64,000 nucleotides of DNA from Sulfitobacter undariae (GTDB lineage: Bacteria; Pseudomonadota; Alphaproteobacteria; Rhodobacterales; Rhodobacteraceae): positions 62,001 to 126,000 of the forward strand of contig NZ_JACIEI010000004.1 in the NCBI RefSeq assembly GCF_014196805.1. The letters are read 5' to 3'. Shown here piece by piece: positions 53,535 to 63,802 of this stretch. The notes below the pieces were generated by a model. It was not told the DNA's origin and ran no database searches. It saw only the letters and a program-made list of their open reading frames with translations. How positions within the stretch are numbered: position 1 is the stretch's first letter; every line of letters starts with the position of its first letter. The translations under genes and the position numbers were made by a program.

Positions 53535-54035
53535 TCAGGCATTGATGGCGATTGGCACGCCATCAATGATCATTGCATATATTTTTTCGATTTCATCATT
53601 GCTTACGGCGATACAGCCCCAAGTCCAGTCGTCTTTATCGCGGCGCTTTGGGTGCCTCTGGCCATGGATGAATATATCACCACCCGGTGATTTCCCCATA
53701 TCCCGCGCCGTGCGCGTATCCACCGCGTTCGGGTATGAAATTCCCAAAGATAGATGAAAGCGGCTGTTAGGGTTACGGCGATCGATTCGATAGAGCCCCT
53801 CAGGTGTTTTGCCATCACCTTCGATCTGCTTGTGGCCCTCGGGCGCGAATCCCAAGAATATCTTGTGATCCTGCACAACACGATCTTCGTTAAGCAGATA
53901 CATCTTCCGCTCACCCTTATTCACAACAATGCCAGTAACCGCTGGCCCGTTGTAATTCCGGAATTTTCCTTGTTGGGCACATGCCCCAAGCGACGCCACG
54001 GCGGCGCCCCCTAAAATAAGATTTCTGCGTTTCAT
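53535..54035 (-). CDS. L,D-transpeptidase lipoprotein (YafK-like)
   Basis: 166 residues. A lipobox is visible at VASLGAC, so Cys19 would be lipidated. The YkuD domain contains GGDIFIHGQRH and WTWGCIAVSNDEIEKIYAMI, giving the catalytic His and Cys. It lacks the Ser-x-Gly-Cys form of the other enzyme and is closer to YafK/ErfK-type proteins, some of which act as amidases releasing Braun lipoprotein. Function here is inferred. Confidence 0.9.
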   Translation of the reverse strand: MKRRNLILGGAAVASLGACAQQGKFRNYNGPAVTGIVVNKGERKMYLLNEDRVVQDHKIFLGFAPEGHKQIEGDGKTPEGLYRIDRRNPNSRFHLSLGISYPNAVDTRTARDMGKSPGGDIFIHGQRHPKRRDKDDWTWGCIAVSNDEIEKIYAMIIDGVPIAINA

Positions 54036-54151
54036 TTGCCTGCCACTTTAACCCTGTTCTCGGATCTACTGGCCAACTCATAGCAAAAATCAGGGCACTC
54101 ACAAAGACATCATTGTGAAATTATCTAGGCACCAACGCTATTGTGATAGAT

Positions 54152-55369
54152 TCAACGACGGCTCAGCTGTGCTGCTATCTCTACATGAGACGACCAACGG
54201 AACTGGTCAACAGGCTGAACCCAATCCAATGTAAAGCCACCCGCAATCAACTGCGCCACGTCACGCGCAAAGGTCACAGGGTTGCACGACACATAGGCGA
54301 TTCTCTTGATATCCGAGCGTATCAGCTCTGCCGTTTGCGCCTCTGCACCACTGCGCGGCGGGTCGATGACCACTGCGTCGAACTTTTTGAATTCATCAGG
54401 CAGCAGCGGACGGCGGTACAAATCGCGCGCCAGATGGGTCACTGTCTTCAGACCCTTCGCCATGCGCCAACCTTTGTCCATCGCGGCGACCATGTCGGCA
54501 TCACCTTCTACGGCCAGCACTTCGGCATTTTCCGCCAGCGGCAGCGTGAAAGTTCCGCACCCGGAAAATAGATCAACAACACGTTTTGCACCCTGCACAG
54601 CTTCTTGCACAGCCGCCAGTAACTGCGCCTCACCATGGGCGGTGGCTTGCATGAATGCGCCCGGCGGCGGGCACACATTCGCAGCACCAAACCGCTGAAC
54701 AGGCGGTTCGCGCTGTGCGATCACTTCATCTTCCCACGTGAGCCGCGCAAAGCCGCGACTGTCACACAGGCCTGCCAGTGTAATGCGCAAAGGTCCGTCA
54801 ATCGGCTTGCCGCCACTGACCTGCACATCCAACCCGATATGCGATGTTGTGACCGTTACGGCAATTGTGCCTTTGCGGCTCCCGCCGAGTTCGGCCAACG
54901 CTTCGGCAATCTCACGGGCTTCCAGCAGTTCAGGCACGACCACCTGACACCCAGGAATTTCAACTACGGTATCAGACGCGCGGCCATAGAAGCCGGACAT
55001 CGCTCCCTTTTTAGTGCGACGCGCAGCAAAAGTGGCACGGCGGCGCGATTGTGCAGGTGATGTCACAATCGGGCGGATATCAGCGGTGATACCCTGTGCG
55101 GCCAGTGCTTGAGCCACGATATCAGTTTTGAACGCTGCGACCACATCATCGGACGCATGTTGCAGTTGGCAACCCCCGCAGGATTTAAAATGGCGGCAGG
55201 GGGGCGAGACACGATCATCCGAAGGCGTGACAATTTTCACGTCCTTCAAGTTTGCGCCCTCAAGCGTACCAGTCACAACTTCGTCGGGCAGCGTCATCGG
55301 AACAAAGACAGGTCCATTGGCAATGCCGTCACCGTAAATTCCAAGGCGGTTGATTTTATATTCTATCAT
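54152..55369 (-). CDS. rRNA/tRNA m5U methyltransferase (RlmD/TrmA-like)
   Basis: 405 residues from the ATG at 55369. An iron-sulfur cluster motif CRHFKSCGGCQLQH appears near residue 60. The SAM domain follows with VVDLFSGCGTFTLPLAENAEV and IDPPRSGAEAQ. YVSCNPVTFARD carries the catalytic Cys. The protein is shorter than E. coli RlmD and the N-terminal TRAM domain is reduced, as in many alphaproteobacterial members. The target uridine cannot be assigned from sequence alone. The stretch 54036-54151 upstream of the neighbouring gene is short and shows nothing clear. Confidence 0.9.
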   Translation of the reverse strand: MIEYKINRLGIYGDGIANGPVFVPMTLPDEVVTGTLEGANLKDVKIVTPSDDRVSPPCRHFKSCGGCQLQHASDDVVAAFKTDIVAQALAAQGITADIRPIVTSPAQSRRRATFAARRTKKGAMSGFYGRASDTVVEIPGCQVVVPELLEAREIAEALAELGGSRKGTIAVTVTTSHIGLDVQVSGGKPIDGPLRITLAGLCDSRGFARLTWEDEVIAQREPPVQRFGAANVCPPPGAFMQATAHGEAQLLAAVQEAVQGAKRVVDLFSGCGTFTLPLAENAEVLAVEGDADMVAAMDKGWRMAKGLKTVTHLARDLYRRPLLPDEFKKFDAVVIDPPRSGAEAQTAELIRSDIKRIAYVSCNPVTFARDVAQLIAGGFTLDWVQPVDQFRWSSHVEIAAQLSRR

Positions 55370-55408
55370 AGTCCTGCCATAGCGATGCACAGGGCATCCC
55401 GCCAGCCC

Positions 55409-57241
55409 CTATTCCGCTGCTTTGACATCCGAGAACCCACCTGATTGCCGTTCCCAATATGCCGCATACAGCCCACCTTTAGCCAAAAGTGCGTCATGTG
55501 TACCCTGTTCGGCAATGCGGCCTTCATCCAAAACGACAATCCGGTCCATCTCACGCAGTGTAGACAGACGGTGTGCAATCGCCATGACCGTCTTACCTTC
55601 CATCACCCGCTCCAACGCGGATTGGATCGAGGCTTCCACTTCACTATCCAGCGCGCTTGTCGCCTCGTCCATCACCAAAATGGGTGCGTCTTTAATGATC
55701 GCACGGGCCAAGGCGATCCGCTGGCGTTGGCCCCCAGACAGTTTCACACCCCGTTCGCCCAGATGCGCGTCATATCCTGTGCGACCTTTATGGTCTTCTA
55801 ACCGAAGGATGAACTCATGCGCTTCGGCCTTTTGGGCCGCCTCGATCATCTGATCCTCTGTGGCATCAGGGCGGCCATACATGATGTTTTCGCGGGCCGA
55901 ACGGTTGAACATCGACGTTTCTTGCGTGACCATCGAGATGGCACGGCGCAGGCTCTCTTGGGTCACGTCGGAAATATCCTGACCATCAATCAAAATGCGT
56001 CCCTTTTCCGCTTCATAGAGTCTTAGCATCAGCGACACCAAAGTCGACTTTCCAGCGCCAGATGCCCCCACAACGCCTAGTTTTTCACCTGCATGAATGG
56101 TTAGGTCAATCTCTTCGATGCCGCCCGTCTCGCGACCGTATGCGAACCCAAGCCCTTCAAACTGCACTTCGCCTTGCGCCGCATTCAGCGGCTTGGCATC
56201 TACACCATCCTCCAGACGGGTGCGCGGCGTCAGCGTTCGCATTCCGTCTTCGATTTCACCGATATTAGAATAGATCGCCATTAGCGTGAAACTGACCCAA
56301 CCCGTCATCTGCGCGATACGGATCGAAATGGCGCCCGCAGCGGCAATATCGCCCGCGCTGGCCATACCCCGTTGCCACAGCAAAACAGTTGCGCCAATCA
56401 ACAACACTGGCAAAATGCCAGCAAGACTCATCAACGCAAAGCGGAAGCCAGCAGCGAGATAGCCAAATTCCAATGAACTCTTGCGGAAACCCTCCATCGC
56501 GCCCAACGCGGCGCGGTCTTCGTGATCGTCATGGGCAAATAATTTCACCGTTTTAATGTTGGTGATCGTGTCCACCACCTGCCCCGACACCATCGCACGC
56601 GCCCCTGCCCGCGCTGCCGACCGCCCCCGAATACGTGGCAGAAACCACTTGATGAGCGCAAAATACAACCCCAACCAGATCGCCAGCCCCACCGCAATCC
56701 AACCATTGATCGCCGTCAGCAACAGTACGGACCCGACTAAGGACGCCAGTGCAAAGGCCACCACGTTGATAAACTCAGACGCAACATCCGTCACGGCCCG
56801 CGCCGTTTGCATTTGTTTTTGCGCGATGCGACCCACAAAATCATTGTCGAAAAAGCTAACGTTCTGCCCCAACGACCAACGATGCAGCCGCGACAGGACC
56901 ATTGGGTTGACGTTAGGCTGAACAATAATCGCGTTAGACGCTGCCGACAGGCCAAACAGCACCGGACGCGCGATCAGGAAGAACCCGATGGCTAGAATGA
57001 TCAACGCCGTATTGCGCCCATCAAAAAACGCCTCTGGCCCGCTGGCCACCGTTGCATCAATCACCCAACCCAAAATCAGGGCTGTGCCTGCTTCCAACAC
57101 TCCCGCAAGCGCCGAAAACGCGGCTGCCAGCCACAGCGCAGGCCAAGCGCCCGACAGGCACCAACGCATGAATGCGCCCAAATCTTGTGGGGGCGGCCCC
57201 TCAGCGGGGCGAAATGGTTTGATCAGATTTCCGATATTCAC
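55409..57241 (-). CDS. ABC transporter, fused permease-ATPase (second of a pair)
   Basis: 610 residues from a GTG at 57241. The N-terminal half has about six transmembrane helices; the ATPase has Walker A VVGASGAGKSTLVSLML, signature LSGGQRQRIALAR, Walker B ILVMDEATSALDSE and the H-loop AIAHRLS. It starts three bases after the stop of a homologous gene, so the two probably form a heterodimeric exporter of the MsbA/LmrCD type. Both catalytic sites look complete. Substrate unknown; lipids or drugs are possible. Confidence 0.92.
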   Translation of the reverse strand: MNIGNLIKPFRPAEGPPPQDLGAFMRWCLSGAWPALWLAAAFSALAGVLEAGTALILGWVIDATVASGPEAFFDGRNTALIILAIGFFLIARPVLFGLSAASNAIIVQPNVNPMVLSRLHRWSLGQNVSFFDNDFVGRIAQKQMQTARAVTDVASEFINVVAFALASLVGSVLLLTAINGWIAVGLAIWLGLYFALIKWFLPRIRGRSAARAGARAMVSGQVVDTITNIKTVKLFAHDDHEDRAALGAMEGFRKSSLEFGYLAAGFRFALMSLAGILPVLLIGATVLLWQRGMASAGDIAAAGAISIRIAQMTGWVSFTLMAIYSNIGEIEDGMRTLTPRTRLEDGVDAKPLNAAQGEVQFEGLGFAYGRETGGIEEIDLTIHAGEKLGVVGASGAGKSTLVSLMLRLYEAEKGRILIDGQDISDVTQESLRRAISMVTQETSMFNRSARENIMYGRPDATEDQMIEAAQKAEAHEFILRLEDHKGRTGYDAHLGERGVKLSGGQRQRIALARAIIKDAPILVMDEATSALDSEVEASIQSALERVMEGKTVMAIAHRLSTLREMDRIVVLDEGRIAEQGTHDALLAKGGLYAAYWERQSGGFSDVKAAE

Positions 57242-57243
57242 GT

Positions 57244-59088
57244 TTACTCAACTTCCGTTTCTTCTGCGCCAATGAACCCGCCAGATTGACGCGCCCAGAA
57301 TTGGGCGTATAGCCCTCCTGAGGCCAAAAGCGCGTCATGGTCACCGTCTTCAACGATCTTCCCCTCATCCAGCACCAAAATGCGATCCATCTGCGCGATG
57401 GTGGACAGGCGGTGGGCAATGGCAATCACAGTCTTGCCTTCCATCATCCCATAGAGGGTTTTCTGTATCGCGGCCTCAACTTCGCTATCTAGGGCGCTTG
57501 TCGCTTCGTCCAACAATAAGATCGGCGCGTCCTTTAGGATGACACGCGCAAGCGTCACGCGCTGGCGCTGGCCGCCAGACAGCTTCACGCCGCGTTCGCC
57601 CACCCGCGAGGCATAACCGGTGCGACCTTCGGGGTCTTGCAACCCCTCAATAAACTCATGTGCCTCAGCTTGCTGCGCCGCGGATATCGCTTCGGCCTCG
57701 GTTGCATCTGGCCGACCATAACGGATGTTTTCCAAAACTGTGCGGTGCAGCAAAGCACTGTCTTGTTGCACCATACCGATCTGACGGCGCAGACTGTCTT
57801 GAGTGACACTGGTGATATCTTGGCCGTCAATCTCGATCCGCCCTGCCTCGGCGTCATAAAACCGCAAAAGAAGCTTGAGTAGGGTCGATTTTCCGGCCCC
57901 CGACCGCCCGACCAACCCGATCTTTTGTCCCGGCTCAATCACCAGATCAATAGCGTCCAACCCGCCAGAACTGCGCCCGTAATGATGCGTCAGGCCTTTC
58001 ATTTCGATCCGTCCGTCGGACAATTGCAGCGGCTTGGCCGTTGGGCCATCGACCAATGTGATCGGCTGGGCAATCGTCTCCATCCCCTCGGCCACAACGC
58101 CAAGCTGGCGAAAGAAAGAGGACAGCGCCCACATAATCCAACCCGTCATAGCGTTTAACCGCAGGGTCAATGTGGCGGCGGCGGCAACAGCGCCAACACT
58201 GGCTTGTCCCTGCACCCAAAGCGCCAGCGCCCAACCAACAACACCAACGATCAATAGCCCGTTCAGCGCGACCAAGGCAAAATCCATTGTCGTGAAAATC
58301 CGTTGCTCGACCTGAAAGGTTTTGCGCGCTTCTTCGATCGCTTCTTTGGCGTACAATTCTTCGCGGTCATGGTGCGCAAACATTTTGACCGAATGAATGT
58401 TGGTATAAGCATCCACCACCCGCCCCGTCACAACCGACCGCGCATCAGAGGCCGCCTTGGACGCAGGACCGATCCGAGAGAGCGCCCAGCGCGACAAAAC
58501 CATATAAAGCCCGAACCAAATCGCCAAAGGTAGCAACAGTCGCGGATCAGAAGTAGCCAATAGCAACGCCGCGCCGATCAAATACGCCAAAGAAAAAGAG
58601 ATGGCATCGAAGGCCTGAAACACCACTTCACCAGCGGCAGGCGGGGTTTGCATGATCCGGTTGGCGATCCTTCCTGCAAAGTCATTTTCAAACCAACCAA
58701 CGGATTGCCGCAGCACCTGACGGTGCGCACGCCAGCGAATCAACGTTCCGAAATTGGGCAAAATCGTATTATTGATCAAAGCGACATCAATCGCCTGGAG
58801 GACAGGGCGCAAAAATACAATGAAAAACGCGACAACGGACAACTCTGTGCCATGCTCTGCCCACATCGCCTTGGGGTCTTGGCCCAACAGGTCAACAAGA
58901 CGGCCCATATAATAGATCAAGCCGACCTCAACCCCAGCAACCAGAACTGACATAAAGGCCGTAATCGCAAAGACCTTTTTGAACGGCTGGCTGTAGCTTT
59001 TAAAGAACGGCCACAAATCACGCGGCGGGTTATCCTCTTGTGGGTAGTCCACATAGGGGTCCACTAGGTTTTCAAAAAATCGGAACAT
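57244..59088 (-). CDS. ABC transporter, fused permease-ATPase (first of a pair)
   Basis: 614 residues with the same layout as its downstream neighbour, from which it probably arose by tandem duplication. The N-terminus (PYVDYPQEDNPPRDLWPFF) is cytoplasmic. Six hydrophobic helices precede the ATPase: Walker A LVGRSGAGKSTLLKLLL, signature LSGGQRQRVTLAR, Walker B ILLLDEATSALDSE, H-loop AIAHRLST. Expected partner is the next gene. Substrate unknown. Confidence 0.92.
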   Translation of the reverse strand: MFRFFENLVDPYVDYPQEDNPPRDLWPFFKSYSQPFKKVFAITAFMSVLVAGVEVGLIYYMGRLVDLLGQDPKAMWAEHGTELSVVAFFIVFLRPVLQAIDVALINNTILPNFGTLIRWRAHRQVLRQSVGWFENDFAGRIANRIMQTPPAAGEVVFQAFDAISFSLAYLIGAALLLATSDPRLLLPLAIWFGLYMVLSRWALSRIGPASKAASDARSVVTGRVVDAYTNIHSVKMFAHHDREELYAKEAIEEARKTFQVEQRIFTTMDFALVALNGLLIVGVVGWALALWVQGQASVGAVAAAATLTLRLNAMTGWIMWALSSFFRQLGVVAEGMETIAQPITLVDGPTAKPLQLSDGRIEMKGLTHHYGRSSGGLDAIDLVIEPGQKIGLVGRSGAGKSTLLKLLLRFYDAEAGRIEIDGQDITSVTQDSLRRQIGMVQQDSALLHRTVLENIRYGRPDATEAEAISAAQQAEAHEFIEGLQDPEGRTGYASRVGERGVKLSGGQRQRVTLARVILKDAPILLLDEATSALDSEVEAAIQKTLYGMMEGKTVIAIAHRLSTIAQMDRILVLDEGKIVEDGDHDALLASGGLYAQFWARQSGGFIGAEETEVE

Positions 59089-59132
59089 GTTGTTTACCCC
59101 TAGTTGCGTTAACCAAAATTAACCCAACCATG

Positions 59133-60338
59133 TTACAAATTGCCATCTCGGTTAGAAGACACAGGCAAGGCCAGCAAATCACTGTTTGTCATCTTAAAAT
59201 CAGACTCAAGCCACGCCGACTTGAGTTGCGCCAATCGTGCACCTAACGCGGCCCCCTCATATTCAGGCATAAGATCACCGGACGACACAGGAAATACCTG
59301 AGACCCTGCGCGTTCAAACTCTGCGATATCTTGCGTCAGCGGCATTGTTTCGGCCAAGGCACAGCGAATCAACTCTGCCTGCGTGGCAATATCCGCGCCG
59401 TTCTCATAAGCCACCTTTCGCAGCGATTGCCCTTCAAACGCCGCGGCATGGATTTGGGCGTATCGACGCTGGTCTTGCTTACTCAGCCTCAGCTTTGCAG
59501 GCACATCATTACCGCCGAGCGCCACAAGGCGGCCCAGCCAATCAGGTGTTAATCCTAAAACCTCAGAACTATGGATCGTCAGCAAGGAAAATCGCGTATC
59601 CGCCCCTGCCAAAATAGTGCCTAACGTACCTGTTTGCGCCATAGCTGCCAATGCTGTTGACGGATCGGCCGCTTGAAGTAACTTTTGCATTTCCGATCCA
59701 ACCCGCTCTGCGGAAAGCGTCTCTAAGCCGGATAAATTGGAGGATATTGCAGCAAGCGCATCTGCATCCAGCCCATCGGAGGTATCCCCATACCACGCAT
59801 GAAACCGGAAATAGCGCAGCGTGCGCAAGTAGTCCTCTTGAATACGTTGATCAGCATCTTCGATAAACCTGACGCGACGCGCGCGCAGGTCATCCATGCC
59901 GCCCAACGGATCAAACACCGTACCGTCGGCATCCGCATAAAGCGCATTCATCGTAAAATCACGGCGGCGAGCATCGTCTGTAATATCGTTGGAAAAGGCG
60001 ACGACAGCGCGTCTGCCATCAGTCTCAACATCGCGGCGAAATGTTGTGACCTCATAGCCAATGCCGCCAGACACTACAGTAATTGTACCATGATCAATGC
60101 CTGTCGGCACAGGATGCAACCCTGCGTTTTTGCTAAGTTCGATTACCTGTTGGGGTGTCGCGCTAGTGGACATATCCACATCACTGATAGGCACGCCCAT
60201 CAATGCATTTCGCACGCAACCGCCCACATAGAAAATCTGATGTCCGCCTGCAGCAATCGCATCACAAACAGCGCGCGCCGAGGCTGCCGCGAGCCAAGGC
60301 GCTGTTGAAGCGTTTATTTTTGTATAATCTCGGTCCAT
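59133..60338 (-). CDS. cca: CCA tRNA nucleotidyltransferase
   Basis: 401 residues from the ATG at 60338. It adds or repairs the CCA end of tRNAs. The class II nucleotidyltransferase head has IFYVGGCVRNALMGVPISDVDMST (Gly and Asp-x-Asp), then DARRRDFTMNALYADADGTVFDP and the RNA-binding helix FIEDADQRIQEDYLRTLRYFRF. The tRNA gene in this window encodes its own CCA, so the enzyme's role may be mainly repair. It overlaps the upstream Nudix gene by 25 bases. Confidence 0.96.
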   Translation of the reverse strand: MDRDYTKINASTAPWLAAASARAVCDAIAAGGHQIFYVGGCVRNALMGVPISDVDMSTSATPQQVIELSKNAGLHPVPTGIDHGTITVVSGGIGYEVTTFRRDVETDGRRAVVAFSNDITDDARRRDFTMNALYADADGTVFDPLGGMDDLRARRVRFIEDADQRIQEDYLRTLRYFRFHAWYGDTSDGLDADALAAISSNLSGLETLSAERVGSEMQKLLQAADPSTALAAMAQTGTLGTILAGADTRFSLLTIHSSEVLGLTPDWLGRLVALGGNDVPAKLRLSKQDQRRYAQIHAAAFEGQSLRKVAYENGADIATQAELIRCALAETMPLTQDIAEFERAGSQVFPVSSGDLMPEYEGAALGARLAQLKSAWLESDFKMTNSDLLALPVSSNRDGNL

Positions 60339-60910
60339 GCTCGCAACATACGCGCAGTTGCGCCCCAAATGTAATAGGGGCCGTAGGGCACCACAAAATA
60401 ATGGCGCATCTGCCCCCGCCAACGCCGCGACTGGATCTGATAATTGTCGGGGTTCAGGATATGATCCAGCGGTACGGTAAACACTTCGTCTACCTCACCC
60501 GGCTCTGGCCGTATGTCGAACGGTTTTATGACCAAGCCAATGACGGGTGTGATGTCAAAACTGGTCACTGTCTCGTGACGCGGCAGTGTTCCCAAGACCT
60601 CAACGCATTCTGGCGGCAGGCCAATTTCCTCATGGGCTTCGCGCAACGCCGCAGCGATAACATCCGCATCGCTCTCTTCCTGCTTACCCCCTGGAAAAGA
60701 GATTTGCCCCGGATGATGTTTAAGTGCCGCTGAGCGTTTGGTCAGCAACAATCCCAACCCCTGATCAGTTTCAACAATCGGAGCCAGAACACCCGCAGGG
60801 CGCAACACGCGCCCCGCAGGCAAAACCGTATCAGGATTCAGATCAAAGTCGGATGAACCAACACCCGTCTGCGCCAAAGCGGCGCGAAAATGATCGATGC
60901 TTTTACGCAT
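60314..60910 (-). CDS. Nudix hydrolase, CoA pyrophosphatase-like
   Basis: 198 residues from the ATG at 60910. LLLTKRSAALKHHPGQISFPGG and the Nudix box ending ALREAHEEIGL match the NUDT7/8-type group that cleaves CoA and derivatives; the LLTKRS..H.GQISFPGG block is the distinctive UPF0035 motif. The start overlaps hslO by eight bases, so it is coupled to that gene. cca follows with an overlap too. Confidence 0.9.
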   Translation of the reverse strand: MRKSIDHFRAALAQTGVGSSDFDLNPDTVLPAGRVLRPAGVLAPIVETDQGLGLLLTKRSAALKHHPGQISFPGGKQEESDADVIAAALREAHEEIGLPPECVEVLGTLPRHETVTSFDITPVIGLVIKPFDIRPEPGEVDEVFTVPLDHILNPDNYQIQSRRWRGQMRHYFVVPYGPYYIWGATARMLRAWTEIIQK

Positions 60911-61883
60911 CTTTTGTCGCTTCGAACCCGACTGAAAGCGGGTCCAGATCATAGTGACTGCCACAGAATTGGCAGTCTGCAGTGACGCGCCCGTCATCCG
61001 TGACCATTGTCCCGATGTCTGCCGCAGAATAGATGGACAAACTTTGGCGCACACGTTCTTCAGAACAAGTGCAGCCGAAATGCACATGCTGTTTGTCAAA
61101 AACACGTGGCTTTTCTTCGTGGAACAACCGCAGCAAAACAGCCGACGGTTCCAACGTGGGACCGATTAATTCCAAATCATCTACTGTATCAAGCAAGATG
61201 TTCACGCGGTTCCAGTTTTCTTTTTCATCATCTTCCAACAGATCAACAGGCTGCAAAATCTCACCCGTGCCTTCGACCTGCGCCGCAAATGGCGAGGCTT
61301 TGGGCATGTGTTGCAGCATAACGCCGCCTGCGCGCCAATGCTCAGGGGCATCAGCGGTGGTAGATTTTCCAAAGCTCAACTCAAACCGCGTTGGCAACTG
61401 CTCTGATTGCGCGAAATAACCTTCTGCAGATTTGGACAGGCTGCCCGCAACCAGCGGCGCAATCCCTTGGTAGGGCGTCATTCCTTTGCCTTGGTCAATC
61501 ATCACAGCAAAATAGCCTTCGCCGATTTGGTCAATCGGCGCGCCATCGGTCAGGCGATCTTCATCATAGCTGGCATAGGCACGGATACGGGCAGGCCCGC
61601 CATCTTCTTCAGGACCGTAATAATCCGTTGCAATCATCCGCACGGGGCCTTTGGATTGCACCTGTAGCTGCAATTTCCAACGTAATTTCATGGTTTGACC
61701 GATCAGCGCGGTCAACAATGCCATCTCCGCGACTAATGCTTCTACCTGCGGAGGATAGTTATGCTGCTCCAGAATACCGCCCAGCGCCGTATCAAGCCGT
61801 GCAATTCGCCCGCGAATATCCGAGTTATCAAGTTGAAATGGCAGAACCGTGTCGTCCCAGCCGCTGATGTTTGCATCTGTCAT
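60903..61883 (-). CDS. hslO: Redox-regulated chaperone Hsp33
   Basis: 326 residues. Hsp33 is a holdase switched on by oxidation. The C-terminal zinc site is complete: GCTCSEERV (C-x-C) and CQFCGSHY (C-x2-C), the four Cys that release zinc on oxidation. The N-terminal fold shows LIGQTMKLRWKLQLQVQSKGPVRM and PYQGIAPL. It heads a three-gene overlapping run hslO-Nudix-cca on the minus strand. Confidence 0.97.
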   Translation of the reverse strand: MTDANISGWDDTVLPFQLDNSDIRGRIARLDTALGGILEQHNYPPQVEALVAEMALLTALIGQTMKLRWKLQLQVQSKGPVRMIATDYYGPEEDGGPARIRAYASYDEDRLTDGAPIDQIGEGYFAVMIDQGKGMTPYQGIAPLVAGSLSKSAEGYFAQSEQLPTRFELSFGKSTTADAPEHWRAGGVMLQHMPKASPFAAQVEGTGEILQPVDLLEDDEKENWNRVNILLDTVDDLELIGPTLEPSAVLLRLFHEEKPRVFDKQHVHFGCTCSEERVRQSLSIYSAADIGTMVTDDGRVTADCQFCGSHYDLDPLSVGFEATKDA

Positions 61884-61962
61884 TTTCGTCTATCCTTACC
61901 GCGAAGTGATTGGCATACCCCGTCTATGTAGGGCGAACAAGCCGTGACAAAAAGGGGCGACC

Positions 61963-62409
61963 ATGATCAGACGTATCGGCGAAGTACCAAAACGTGGCCA
62001 GAAGTATACTCTGCGGACCGGTGCGTATGTGATTTTACCCATCGGCCGTCGATTTTTGATGACCGTACACATGGGTGAAAAGGTTGATGTACAGCTTCCC
62101 GGTGGGGGCATTGACCCCGGTGAAAGCCCCCTGCAAGCGCTCTACCGTGAAGTCCGTGAAGAAATTGGCTGGTCCATCGCGCAGCCCCTGCGCCTTGGCG
62201 CCTTTCGCCGTTTTGTATTTATGCCCGAATATGATCTTTGGGCAGAGAAGCTGTGCCACGTTTATGTGGCACGCCCTACCCGTCAGCTTCATCCGCCGAT
62301 TGAGCCTGACCATGAAACAGTGATTCTTGACGCCGATGATGCGATTGCGGCCTTGGGAAATGACGGCGACAGGATGTTTCTTGAAGCTTATGTCGCCTCT
62401 AGGCCGTGA
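61963..62409 (+). CDS. Nudix hydrolase
   Basis: 148 residues. The Nudix box is [20 protein letters not shown] followed by [16 protein letters not shown] is like that in diphosphoinositol-polyphosphate or dinucleoside-polyphosphate hydrolases, but substrate cannot be fixed. AGGGG precedes the ATG. It is divergent from hslO and converges with the receiver-phosphatase gene, overlapping it by 22 bases. Confidence 0.88.
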   Translation: MIRRIGEVPKRGQKYTLRTGAYVILPIGRRFLMTVHMGEKVDVQLPGGGIDPGESPLQALYREVREEIGWSIAQPLRLGAFRRFVFMPEYDLWAEKLCHVYVARPTRQLHPPIEPDHETVILDADDAIAALGNDGDRMFLEAYVASRP

Positions 62410-63668
62410 TATTCAAACAAGATCGCTGATATATCGTCTTCAAAATCGCTACTCCCGTTAAACTCGGTCAGGCGCCATATCAACGCCTCAAGAAACGCTG
62501 GCCCGAATACCTCTTGCAGCTCAGTCATCAGCGCAGCCAGCCCTTCTTCTGCCAGCATCTCACCATTGGGTTTTGTGCATTCCGTCACGCCATCTGACAA
62601 GATTAAAAGGCGATCCCCTTGAGCCAACTGTAATTCAAACTGCTCAAAAACTGCGTCTTTCACCAACCCGACAGGAAACCCGCCTGCGCCAAACTGTTCT
62701 ATGGTGCCGTTCGCACGTTGGACCACGGGATGAGGATGCCCCGCCTGTGACAGTACAATCCGCCCGGTTCCCAGTTCTACAAAGCCAAGTAACAATGTGA
62801 AATAATGCTCAGTCTCCATCTCCTCCAGAACAAGCGTATTCAGAGCAGAAACCACATCTTCGGGTCGTCGTGGTACAAATTGCCCATGTGCATTCCGCCG
62901 CAAAGCAACGTTTTGGTCGGGTGCTACGCTTGAGAGATAGCCCGCCAGCCGCGCTGTCATCAGTGCCGAACTGATCCCGTGACCGGATACATCGATCGCA
63001 TAGACCCCGACATGCCGGATGCCAGCCTCAAAAAAACCCACCAGATCACCACCCACATGGCCACAAGGCCGTAACATCAGCGAAATGTCACCACAATGCA
63101 GCTTGCGAAACCGTTCCCTTACCAGAGATTGCTGAAGCTTTTTCGCTTCTTGCAGGTCACGGTCAATATTATCGTAAAGGAGCTGTAGCTCATCCAGTGC
63201 CTCACTCAGCGCGCTATTGGCTTGCGCCGTTGCACGCTGCATTTCGACCAAACGCTCGCCGGCTGCGATACGCGCGCGCAGCTCGTTATTGTTCACCGGT
63301 TTTGACAGGAAATCATCTGCACCGCTGTTTAACCCAAGCGCCACTTCTTCTTTCTCGTTTTTGGAGGTCAGAAGGATGAAATAACTATATTCCTCACCCT
63401 CGGTTTCACGAAATCGCGCACAAAGTTCTAACCCCGACATGCCCGGCATCATCCAATCGCTTAGTACTAAATCGGGTCGCTTCACCGCAGCAAACTCCAG
63501 CGCCTCGTGACCACTTGCCGCTTCCGCCACGTCAAATCCCCACCGCCTGAGGGCAACCGACAGGATTTTGCGCTGCAGCTTACTGTCATCCACCACCAGC
63601 ACGTGTTGTATCGCACCGATGCGCGGCGATTGTGTGGGTTCTAAAAGGCTGATCCGCGAAAAAGGCAT
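62388..63668 (-). CDS. Response regulator with PP2C/SpoIIE phosphatase output
   Basis: 426 residues. The N-terminal receiver has [12 protein letters not shown] (acidic pair at 27-28), the phosphorylated Asp71 in [13 protein letters not shown], and [11 protein letters not shown] with the conserved Lys. A probable coiled coil (about 135-185) links it to the SpoIIE-type Ser/Thr phosphatase ([35 protein letters not shown]). Such proteins switch anti-sigma-factor antagonists or biofilm pathways. An Hpt gene is divergent beside it, consistent with a phosphorelay. Its target is not in the window. Confidence 0.93.
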   Translation of the reverse strand: MPFSRISLLEPTQSPRIGAIQHVLVVDDSKLQRKILSVALRRWGFDVAEAASGHEALEFAAVKRPDLVLSDWMMPGMSGLELCARFRETEGEEYSYFILLTSKNEKEEVALGLNSGADDFLSKPVNNNELRARIAAGERLVEMQRATAQANSALSEALDELQLLYDNIDRDLQEAKKLQQSLVRERFRKLHCGDISLMLRPCGHVGGDLVGFFEAGIRHVGVYAIDVSGHGISSALMTARLAGYLSSVAPDQNVALRRNAHGQFVPRRPEDVVSALNTLVLEEMETEHYFTLLLGFVELGTGRIVLSQAGHPHPVVQRANGTIEQFGAGGFPVGLVKDAVFEQFELQLAQGDRLLILSDGVTECTKPNGEMLAEEGLAALMTELQEVFGPAFLEALIWRLTEFNGSSDFEDDISAILFEYHGLEAT

Positions 63669-63802
63669 ATGGTTTCCACAATGGCTACTCTGCCCCAGCG
63701 CTACCTGATTGTTATTAACAGCGGGTGAAACCCCGAATTGATTTCGCTCATACCCTCTTAAGAATTACGCGTTATCCACGAAGAGGCCATCGGAGGAAGC
63801 AG

